A stretch of DNA of 64,000 bases from Limnanthes douglasii subsp. nivea (Eukaryota > Streptophyta > Magnoliopsida > Brassicales > Limnanthaceae): the NCBI GenBank assembly GCA_036936605.1, contig JAUPFV010000005.1, positions 158,535,195-158,599,194 on the forward strand. The letters are read 5' to 3'. A program made the translations under genes and the position numbers. Numbering within the stretch: position 1 is the stretch's first letter; the number at the start of each line of letters is the position of its first letter. The notes beneath the pieces are model-generated. The model was not told the DNA's origin. It was given only the letters and a program-made list of their open reading frames with translations, and ran no database searches. Of this stretch, positions 54,948-64,000 are shown piece by piece.

Positions 54948-57115
54948 TCATTCATCTCCAGCTTCGTCTTCTTCGTAAGTAAAATCTTCGTCTTCGTCCT
55001 CACTTGATTCACCTTCAGCTTCGTTTTCTTCCGCAATTTCTTGTTCAAGTGTATCTTCGTAATCATCCGGATAATCTTCGAAGATGTCGTCTATGTTCAC
55101 TTCGTCTCTAAACTCTCTGTCTTGCATCCTTTTATCCGCCGTTGTCCAATCCTTAATTGCCACAAGCACTCCAAGTGCTTTGCCCGTCAATCTTGTTCTC
55201 TTAGTCGTGTATTGCAACCTCGCTTGGCTGAAAGAACACTCACTTGCAACTGTAGACGTAGGTATAACATAAATCTCTTTAACAATCCTGCAAATAATAG
55301 GAAACTCTTCAATTTTGGTACCCCACCATCTTATGATATCTTCAATACCTTGGTTTGGATAATTCGTAAAATCAAACCTAGTACTCAAATATCTAGACAA
55401 CTCATTATCAGATTGAGGGGTTTCTGTAAATTCATTGCTTCGTAACATTGCCAATTGAACATAGTTAGTAGAACATCTCCCTCTACCCCTATTGTTACTA
55501 CTCCTTACATTTGTAGATGTATTTGATCTATATCTTGCAGCATACTTATCATAGATATTATACAAACATTCATATATACCGGTAATATACCCTTCAGGGT
55601 CAACTGGTTCCTTCGGTGGTTTAGTTATAGAAAACCGTACAGATCGATAAAAGCATCTAACTAGCAATTCAAATTTATCTTTTCGTGAAAAAGGATCTAA
55701 AAGGCAAGCAAATGAATAACTATCAGGAATTGGATGAAAATACTTTGTGAACTTATATTCCATTTCGGGCACCATGTCTACGCATACAAAATTTGATCTA
55801 AATTCATTCATATGCATGGCAAGATTAATAATCGAGAAAAGGGCCAAATGAGCATTAGGTTGATTTTGTGAAGAAAAGGTTAGAGTGTTTTCTTTAAAAA
55901 GTCTTAAAAATCTTAACATGTGTGCACAATATGTCCAATGATCGGTTTCAATTGGTGTTTTACGATAAGATGCATTATAAAACGTCATAATCTCTTCTTT
56001 AAAAACATGCGCACGTGCAAGCATTGTGTAAGTAGAATTCCATCTAGTTTCGACATCTAATATAAGTTTCTTATTTTTTTTCCCATTTGAAGTAACAAGT
56101 GTTTTAAAAGCTCTTTTTTTAACAGCGGATGTCGAGCAAAATAGGACCCCATTTTTTATAGGGGCAATATAATCACCGAGAACCTTACGTATTCCTTCTT
56201 TCGCAATTAATTGAAGTACGTGGCATAAACATTTGGTGTGAAACAATTTTGGAAAAGGAGGATTGCAATCTTCTATAAGCAATTTTATAGTAGTAATATT
56301 AGAAGATGCATTATCCAACGAAATAGACATAATCTTGTTTTTAATGCCATAAACATTCATGCATTCAATCATACTCTCCCTAATTATTTGTGCGTTATGC
56401 TTCCCAATTGACTCAAACCATATAATTATCCGTTGGAGGACCCATTCGGCATCCATCCAATGAAGGGTAACACATATCATATCAAAATGATTAAAAGTAG
56501 CTATGTCACTAGTAATCGAAACATTCCATGGCAAAGTCAGCATAGTTTGAATAATGCCTTTTTTCTTTTTAAATAATATTTAAAGGCTAACGATTTTAAA
56601 GAGCTACGTGGAATGCGTTTTGCATGTGGGTTTACCCCAGCTTGCATCCAATTTTCGTATCTCCAAGAATCCCCAAAACTAAATGGTTGTAAATTACCGA
56701 CTGCATAAATCATTGTTTCTTCCCTATACGTATCGTGGTTAAACTCAAAAGGAAGACCTGTTTGAGGGTTCATGCAAACATTAGTTGGGTTAGGTTTTGC
56801 AGGATCATATACTCCATGTTTCAATAAATGTTTTACCATAGTGCTAGTGCCCATATTTCTATTTCCACTTACGTGAAGATAACATTTTTTGCACACGTTA
56901 CAAATACTAGAATAACCATCTTCTGATAGAGTATAGTGTTTCCAAATCCAAGATGTTTTCTTACGAGATCTCGACCCACCACTAGTACTTCCACCACCAC
57001 TTTCGTGGGAGGAGAGTGTGTCAACGTGAGGGAAGTCTGTAGAAAATTCCTCTATGGTATTGAGATCCACATTAGAGGGTTGGTTTACCCCAGTATTTCT
57101 ACGTTTTGAATTCAT
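54948..57115 (-). pseudogene. hAT transposase (BED zinc finger, RNase H-like, dimerisation domain), one frameshift
   Basis: The protein would bind the TIR and subterminal repeats and excise the element. The N part (57115-56537) has a BED finger with CNVC and KHLLKH near residues 70-100. The catalytic part (56543-54948, 531 codons) has SITSDIATF (first Asp), SISLDNASSN (second Asp), HTKCLCHVLQL, and a C-terminal hAT dimerisation region with IIRWWGTK and STVASECSFSQ, where the Glu is retained. The tail is acidic. The two frames are joined only by a one-base shift in an A-run (about 56557-56570 on the plus strand, T-run). No other lesion was seen. The promoter TATA is CTATAAATAG, minus strand, at about 57411-57421, with a 300-nt leader. 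Confidence 0.92.
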
Positions 57116-57406
57116 TTTAAAACTAATAACAATTTTTTTTAAATATGCAATAAAATACTAATGGGAACTAATTAATATTGCAAATAATAAAATCTAAATT
57201 TAGACTAATAACAAGATATAACAACTAAATTTAGACTAATAACAACTAAGAAACAATTTGCGGAAAAACAAAAATCAAACAATTTCGAAAGTAGGAGTAG
57301 AATATGTAAAATAAGTAATTATAGTTTTCTAGAATTTTTCGAAGAAGTAGATAGATTTAGAGAGAATTAGAGAGTTGTTTGAGAGGTGTGAGTATTGAGT
57401 TGGGGT

Positions 57407-57641
57407 CTCCTCTATTTATAGGGGAGACCCAAAAAAAAAACGAAAAAAAAAAAAATCCGGACCATCCGGACGAAATGTCCGGATGCCCCGGATGAGGTAA
57501 CGGCTAGTTGAAATTCAACTAGCCATTGCCATTTCAAAGGTGCAGACCATCCGGACGCCTGGCCGGATGGTCCGCACGATGACGTCATCCATGACGTCAT
57601 CTAACGGCTCCTTTTAAAAAAAATTCCTATAAATACTACAT
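57407..57641. promoter_or_regulatory. hAT divergent promoter with palindromes and bZIP-type sites
   Basis: Minus-strand TATA (57411-57421) and plus-strand TATA CCTATAAATA (about 57627-57636) face away from each other. Between them: several CCATCCGGA or TCCGGATG words (57466-57571), a 23-bp perfect palindrome at 57502-57524 (GGCTAGTTGAA arms), and two exact TGACGTCA palindromes (57580-57587, 57592-57599), the bZIP core. The block is much more GC-rich than its surroundings. Confidence 0.75.
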
Positions 57642-57659
57642 ATTTCCTACTCTATTTTT

Positions 57660-57836
57660 CACACAACTTCAAATCTATCCCCTCTCTCCACTACAAATCT
57701 ATCTCCTCTCCTCCACTACAAATATTTCTCTTATCCACTACAAATCCATCTCTTATCCACTACAAATCTATCTCTTCCCCACTACAAACATATCCCTTCT
57801 CTACTACAAATCTATCTCTTCTCAACTACGCTACAC
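57660..57836 (+). repeat. Short tandem repeats in accessory-gene leader
   Basis: Seven or so units of about 22 bp, CCACTACAAATCTATCTCTT-type, in the 5' leader between the plus-strand TATA and the ATG. Confidence 0.8.
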
Positions 57837-57893
57837 TTCTCTAAATTATTTTTATAAATTTCAAACACTATTTTAAATTTCAGGTTTCGCTAA

Positions 57894-59421
57894 ATGTCTT
57901 CGAAAAGAGCAAAGCAAGCCCGTAAAGGTGGAGAAGCTGAATCAACCTCGAGACGAATGAGAGAGGTGGAAAATATGTTGTTTCAAGACATAGAGGTAAC
58001 AGAGAGCGCGACTATCGAACATCGCGGCGAAGGGGAGCTTCGCATCCGTAATCCGGAAGGAGGACGAGGTGTAACCAAAATTTGGTCGGGTATGTATTTG
58101 GACTATGACGAACTGATCCAAATAGAGGGTATGCAAAAAAAATCAAACTTATTGAACCTAATAATGGCCTAGGTTGGATGACACTAGCTAGATTCAAATG
58201 TGATTGGTATCTAGAACTAGTACGCAAGTTTTATGCCACCGCACAATTGATTGAGAATGATCCAAATGGTAGAGGTTTAGGAATGAATTGTTTGGTTGAT
58301 GGTAAACCCTATAGTTTTTTTGAAACTGATTTCCAAGAACTTTTTTCCGTTCCAACCCATGATATGTATACCGGTAATAAATTACCTTCCATTAGTTATC
58401 GCCCTTTGATCTGGGGTGCTGATTTGCCTATGTATTACGAAGAAGCAGTAGAGCTTCTTACTTGTCCTGGTGCGGAAGCTCCGAAAATTAGCGGTAAATT
58501 TCGAGCCATGCGGGGTAATTTGGATGTTAATGGGAAATTGGCTTTGAAATTGGTAAATAGTATATTTCTTCCCCCTAGTAACAATGATTCGCAGCTTTCA
58601 TATATTCAAACATTTGTTACTGCTTTTATCGTCCGAAATCAGGGAATAATTAGTTTACCTAGCTTGATGATTCGAAATATGGCTACGAGGTGTGGTACGG
58701 ATAAACTACCTTATGGGATGATAGTGAGTTACTTGCTTGTTTCGAAAGGAGCTGATGTGAGTATGTACACTCCGATGAAGGTGAGGCCGACTAGTGCTAT
58801 AGGTAGAAACTCTTTGCGTTTGCAGGAAATATACTCTTGGGATGGAGAGTTGATGTCGAAATTGGAGGCATGGAACCACCATAGACCCGACTTGAATCAG
58901 ATATGGACTGCGAACGGTCTTACAAAACCACCAAATCCACCTACTCAGTATCGAGTTTAGGCTCAAGCGCCTTTCGATCCAAATGCTATTGGTGGTTCTT
59001 CTGGAGTACCGCCACAAGATAGACGAACCGATCTCGAATTTGCTTAGGTTTCGCATCAGCAGCATATGGATTATATGCAATTTACGCATACTCAACAAAA
59101 GGAATGGCATGATGATTTTACAAAATGGCAAAGTGAATTTCAAAATTGGCAGGGGGGGGGGGGGGGGTAAATGACCAGCTTAGCCAGATACAGCAGTGGC
59201 AAGTAGGGGTGAATGATCAACTTGGTCACCTCCAGCAGTGGCATGGTCAATATGAGCAATGGCATGGTCAATACGAGCAGTGGCATCATGGACAAGATCA
59301 ATGGAATGAGCGATTTGCAAACTCTCAAGCCGAACAGTCGGAGTATATGCGACAGATGATGCAGAACATGCATTTGCAAGGTCCACCACCTAACAACAAC
59401 AACAACGATGAAGCTCCTTAG
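57894..59421 (+). pseudogene. hAT accessory gene: plant-transposon-associated protein with Q/W repeats, broken
   Basis: Starts MSSKRAKQARKGGE at 57894 (basic, nuclear-signal-like). A frameshift in an A8 run near 58132-58140 leads into a 260-codon frame (58178-58957) with LGWMTLARFKCDWYLEL, FFETDFQELFSV and a helix-rich core (FVTAFIVRNQGIISLPSLM). This resembles the 'putative plant transposon protein' family also found in some retroelements; the match is by pattern only. TAG at about 58958 and 59045 interrupt. A 16-G run (59152-59167) then shifts frame into a Gln/Trp-rich tail with QYEQWHGQYEQW repeats and a poly-Asn end at 59421. It is divergent from the transposase, with shared upstream DNA. 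Partner of transposase, regulator or unrelated cargo are all possible. Confidence 0.7.
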
Positions 59422-60189
59422 TTTTTTGCATTTGATTGTCATTATCGTTGTAATGTTTTTCTTTTTTATTTGATTGAACAACTATGTTACTTGTTTGGTT
59501 TTTATTTTTAATGAATTGTTTGTTTTGCTTCTATTTTTTATTAAATGTTATTTAAATCACTTTCGCTTTCAATTTTTATTTTGTTCTTTACAACTTACAA
59601 GTAATTTATGTTTATACATATAAACTTCTAATATTGAATAGTTCGAAAATACAATAAACTATATAATTCATCTAACTATAAACACTTCAAACTTGAAAGA
59701 ATCTAAAGAATCACCTAATAATTTAAAATTAGAAAACAATTATATGTCTAATAGGTATATATTATTTAATATGTACATAATATTAAATATAACATCTTAA
59801 ATATCTAGTATGTTTAAACAATATACAAATCATTTTACAATTATATTGTTTACAATATCTTGTTTAAGACAATCACATTTTTATTTTTATATTTTTACAA
59901 TTATTGAAAGTTGTAATCAAAATACAAGCACATGTATATATTTTATTTAATATTTACCTAATATTAAATAAAATATCTTAAATACATAAATATAATCAAA
60001 CATATCAAAATCAAATTAAAATTATTATTATTTTGAATGTAATTGCTTGATTATAAAATTTCGATTAAAATGATAACATATTTAAATTAAAATACATGAA
60101 ATAGAATAATTAACTAGTGTATATGGTACATATCTCAATTATTGAAATTAGATTCAATTAACACTTACAAATTAATTTTAAATAACATT
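59422..60189. other. hAT 3' AT-rich region, no gene
   Basis: AT-rich sequence with recurrent AATATTAAATA-type words. No frame or structured RNA recognised. Confidence 0.55.
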
Positions 60190-60396
60190 ATAAAATATTC
60201 TGATAAACGGTTCTTAAATGGTTTGTAAACGGTTCTTAAATGGTTTGTGTGGTGGTTTGAACCGGCGGTTTAACTGCGAAACTGGCCCATTAGGACCGCA
60301 AACCGGCAGGACCGCAAACCGGCAGAACCGCAACCCGCCAGGACTGCAAACCGTGGTTCTGATTTAAACGGTTCCGATGGTTCGCGGTTGAGATCG
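60190..60396 (+). repeat. hAT right subterminal repeat array
   Basis: Copies of GGTTCTTAAATGGTTTGT, then GGCGGTTTAACTGCGAA and GGACCGCAAACCGGCA units. The GGCGGTTTAACTGCGAA block has the same orientation as at the left end (54237 onward), not inverted. Confidence 0.8.
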
Positions 60397-60417
60397 TTTG
60401 CCACCCCTAACAGTAAG

Positions 60418-61643
60418 TACACATTGTGGCAATGCAAAGTGAACTGGTAGTACATATTACCATGACTACCGGTGCAGCACTGCATTGGAATATATCATGT
60501 ACATGCTGCCAGTAATTAAGCCGAAAAAAACCAAAAGCTAAAAATGTTATCTCGTTTCACAACTTAGTTAGCGTATACCATCACTAACATATAAAGTCAC
60601 CCCATGATCGGTTCGCTCTCCCGTGGCAGTATGCACTAATGCACCAAATGCACTACCACTGTTGATGGCAATATATTGCCAGTGAAGAGAGGCTTCATGG
60701 GGTGTGCACTCTTAGTACGGAAGGTCTGCACTGTTAGGGGTGGTGTCGAACAGGTGCCAAAAACACTGAAATCTTCAAAACCGAAAATCTAAATCTCCTA
60801 ATTCCGACAAAATATTTGATTTTTATAGTAAGTCAATCACCAAAATCATTTCTTGTTTGTACACCCACATTTACATACAAATCTCACTTAAAATATCGGT
60901 TTAATGTCATCGGAGAAATAAAATTTGTATTTGCAGGTTGAAAAGTGGATCTAACTTTTTAAAATGATCTTTACATGAGATAGGGTATTTTTATAAAAAA
61001 GGTTCTAAAAAACATTTTTTATGAAATAGTCAAGCCCAATTAACAAAGTTATTTGCTTCTTAGGTAATAATAGATAGAACTTAAAATATTAAATAGAAAA
61101 TATGTTCATTTTAAATACTTATTCAAAATTTATATTTTGACAATTTTTGGAATGAAGATCTGAAATAAATTCACATTTTTCTTGGATTTATTTCTCTGGA
61201 GCTGGATGTCTAAAATAAAAATATATCCAGATTCCGAATGGAAGTATATTTTTCACATGAGACAGAAAGTCAATGTCATTCAGGACCAGATAAAATTGAT
61301 TACGTTTATAATAATATTAATAATAATTCGTTACTATTAGCAATATTAATGGTGATTACTAGATGTTAATAAAAAGTAGAGAGCTTTGTGAATGATATAC
61401 TAGAAAACCAAGGTCTGTCTTTATAGGTTTGAAAACAATGTTGATGGCAGAAGCAGGAAAATATAGACAATGGAGCAAGTAGTAATATAACACTTGTATG
61501 TTGCACAAAATTTGTTCTTGCACTAATGGATTGCAATAATGGTCAAAATGTTTTAAGAGGAGAAACTGAAACATTCTGGTGTTGGATTTTCAAGACATAA
61601 TTGATTGAAATTAAGCATTTGTTAATTAATATAAAAGAAGGAT
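60418..61643. other. Intergenic and U2AF65 3' UTR, no other gene
   Basis: No gene-like frame. The last 250-300 bp probably hold the U2AF65 3' UTR. A GTGCACTCTTAG-containing stretch near 60700 has no recognised role. Confidence 0.5.
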
Positions 61644-63935
61644 TTAGCTTTCATAATCCCCTTCCGCAAACTTGTTTTCAGGGTACATGACGGCCACAAC
61701 TTCATTTCCACCAAACTTCCTCCCATTCATTCCTGCTCGTGCTCTCGCGGCACCATCAAGGTCTTCATACTCCAAAAATACCTAATAGAATTGGCTAGAT
61801 TAAGTTCAAATATTTTCGAAAATAAAAGCATAATATGCAACTCAAAATGTACTACTGACCTTCCCAAGTCCGGGTGCTGGTTCACCGGTTGGATTTGGGC
61901 GAGGAATGACAACATTCACGAGTTGACCTGCATAATAAGATTGATAATTTTGTCACCTCAACAATGAATGTAGTGGGAGAAAAATCTCAAGGCAAATAAC
62001 ATGTTTATGATCTTTTGGTCCATGTTATTGCAGAATAAGGAATTGCTAAAAGCTGTAAACAGAGATATATACTGAGGAAACAATGTTATAGAGAAAACAC
62101 TCTTCTGAATCCATTGAAGATCAAAATTGAGGAAGAAAAACCTTAAGAAAGTATAACAACAGTTAACAAATCACTAAAAACTGCAAACATAGATATTCAA
62201 AGAAAAAGTAATTTAAATTTTCAGAGGAATCACAAAAGAAGACCAAAAGGATTAATATATGGTTTGAGTAACCTACCAAATTTTCCGCCTTCTTGTCTCA
62301 TGTCTTCCAATATGTCTTCATATTCCTCATCATCTTGGAGTTCATTGACATCAATAACTTGAGTAAGGCAAACAACTTTGCTGGTTACTCCAACTGTTGG
62401 TTGTAGCATAATCTTCTAGAGAAAAAGAAGAATCTATGACTTAGAAACAAACAAGCGAAATACAAGCAATGTTGTCATATGACTTAGAAATAAATAAGCA
62501 AAATACAAAAAATATTGTCATATTGTTGTGTAGTAAAAGATAATTAATTTGGAAAATTAATACACATGCATAATATTAATATTAATATTTGATCATACCA
62601 TAAAGCTACGCAAGGCCAAAAATCATACAATGTAGTTTGAAATAATAAGATTTTTATGAATATAGGAGAAGGCCCTAGATCCGCAAAGACACTTATATCA
62701 TATTGCAATAACAAGTAATCACATTGGACAAAATGATGGTTTTAGCAGGTTTATGACCAGAGCGAATTAAACTGTACTAAGCTATTATACAAGTGCAAGG
62801 TGCCTTGCACAATCCCCCTAGTAATACATGTCAAGATACATAAAACTCTGAAGTAACATCTAAACATCTTCAAAGGCCAAAATATATATCAAGGAAGTTG
62901 CAGAGGAAAAACAGTAAAAATTGATTTTTAATATTATAATATCAGATTTTCTCTATCAAAATTTGTTGGACAATATATGGAAGCAGCTGACCCTGACTAT
63001 AGGGTATAAAGGACATTGGCATTAATGTTTTTACTTCACCTGCAATGCAATCTGCTGCTGTGCATGCAATAATATGCTTTCCTGCTCCGGTTTTGGTTGT
63101 GTCATGCCTTGGTTGGCACGTCTAACAGTAAGAGTTTTATCACCCAATTTGATTCCATTAAGAGCAGCGCAAGCAATGTCTGTCACTGAAAGATCTTGGT
63201 AAACACAAAAAGCATAGCCTTTTGAGTTTCCAGTTTCTCTGTCCTTTACAAGATCAAAACCCCGAAGCTGTCCAAATGACTCTAACAGCTCCCTGATTTG
63301 TGCCTCTGTGAAGTAATAGGGAAGCCCGCCAACAAAAACACGGTCTGGTCCCTCTAACCCACCAGTAGAACCTGGAGTAAGACCAACAGCAGCTAAATTC
63401 AAATGGGGACTGGGCTGGCTTGGACCAAGAGTCGCTGCAAGCGATGGGTTATAATCGCTAGGTCTCCTCACTTTCACCGGTGCTCCCTGGAATGATTTGT
63501 GTCAGTGCAACATATTAAATGGGATGGAGCCATACATATTTGACCATGGGAGCACAAAGAAATTAAACACGTACCAATAACCAATCTTTATAATTAAAAA
63601 ATTTATATTGAAAAGCAACGCAACAAAAGCTCTATAGATCACAAAGTACTGATGGCATCAGTATAGTGAAGGGAAAGTGCACTGCTTGATTGACCATAGC
63701 TTAAGGATAATCAATAAGTTTGCCAAAAGAACCAAGATGGCAGGTGCAGACAGCAACACCACTACCATCTGATATTTAATATATACTAAAGACACATAGT
63801 AATAAATAGGGCCTGGACATACCTCAAATATAATGCCATCAAGAGCCATTGCATTACTTGCTTCCTCAACAGATCTCATCTCCACAAAAGCAAACTTCTT
63901 TTCATAATTAATGTACACATTGACAACAGCATCCC
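61644..63935 (-). CDS. U2AF65: Splicing factor U2AF large subunit (U2AF65), C-terminal exons, 5' part outside window
   Basis: Nuclear factor that binds the intron polypyrimidine tract and recruits U2 snRNP. Exons by splice sites and phase: 63935-63823, 63486-63040, 62415-62277, 61927-61860 and 61781-61644 (TAA at 61644-61646). The first visible exon holds the end of RRM1 (EKKFAFVEMRSVEEASNAMA). The second holds RRM2, with RNP2 VFVGGL and RNP1 KGYAFCVY. The last three form the U2AF-homology RRM3 with an acidic EDILEDMR helix and the NGRKFGG loop (RXF motif), ending FAEGDYES. All junctions keep frame and no lesion is visible. The RS domain and most of RRM1 lie beyond position 64000. The nearest element is the hAT, 1.2 kb downstream. 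Confidence 0.96.
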
Positions 63936-64000
63936 CTGAAAAGAACAAACGAAAAAAGAATTCATACACAGCAGCATCACCATTTACCAAATCCAAATTC

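Larger units (their letters stand above)
54173..60409. mobile_element. hAT DNA transposon, 6.2 kb, two divergent genes
   Basis: Perfect 13-bp TIR TAGGGGTGGCAAA at 54173-54185, inverted at 60397-60409, flanked by the perfect 8-bp duplication ACAGTAAG (54165-54172, 60410-60417), as expected for hAT. Tandem short repeats lie just inside both ends. Genes: BED-hAT transposase on minus (54948-57115) and an accessory gene on plus (57894-59421). The transposase has one frameshift. Confidence 0.95.

Noticed and set aside
63658..63822. Extension of the U2AF frame beyond 63823
   Set aside because: A GT donor at 63822 and loss of family similarity show it is intron.

Overview
The window is a low-GC stretch of plant nuclear DNA, almost certainly from a eudicot. 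It has spliced genes, plant LINE, copia, Tat-type gypsy, Mutator-like (MULE) and hAT elements, and a plant-type U2AF65 gene at the right edge. About 95% is transposable-element nest. The only ordinary host gene recognised is the 3' half of U2AF65 (61644-63935, minus strand), which runs off the right edge.

Layout, left to right. (1) 1-5470: a LINE on the minus strand with an intact ORF1 and a long ORF2 broken by one TAG; it runs off the left edge. (2) 5720-16337: a 10.6-kb composite MULE with inverted ends and a perfect 9-bp target duplication. It carries a FAR1-like/MULE/OTU transposase gene, four small paralogous genes (called A-D here) with a SANT/trihelix-like pattern, and a plant-mobile-domain (PMD) gene at the far end pointing inward. 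TIR-like modules lie upstream of the small genes, and hairpin clusters sit in the first introns of the two outer genes. (3) 17386-23320: LTR remnants, a decayed copia element (copia 1) and copies of a small dispersed repeat with an snRNA-type promoter. (4) about 25270-40732: an old Tat-type gypsy (Tat 1, minus strand) with an antisense reading frame, interrupted by a younger copia element (copia 2, 33045-38010, perfect 5-bp target duplication). (5) 41340-53800: a second, heavily decayed MULE-OTU, split by a Tat-type gypsy (Tat 2, 43006-52552, two 372-bp LTRs) that also has an antisense spliced reading frame. A remnant of the same small-gene family as A-D lies downstream. (6) 54173-60409: a hAT element with a perfect 13-bp TIR and 8-bp target duplication, and two divergent genes: a BED-hAT transposase and an accessory gene. 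(7) 60410-64000: intergenic DNA and U2AF65.

The most interesting candidate system is the composite MULE. Its outer genes appear to be driven from the TIRs, the internal genes have TIR-like modules upstream, and the small SANT-like family recurs next to a second MULE transposase, so it looks like a real component of this lineage rather than random capture. The hAT element, with a divergent accessory gene and a palindrome-rich shared promoter, is the second candidate. Most large element genes are broken, many of them at homopolymer runs, so true decay and base-calling error cannot be separated from one sequence.
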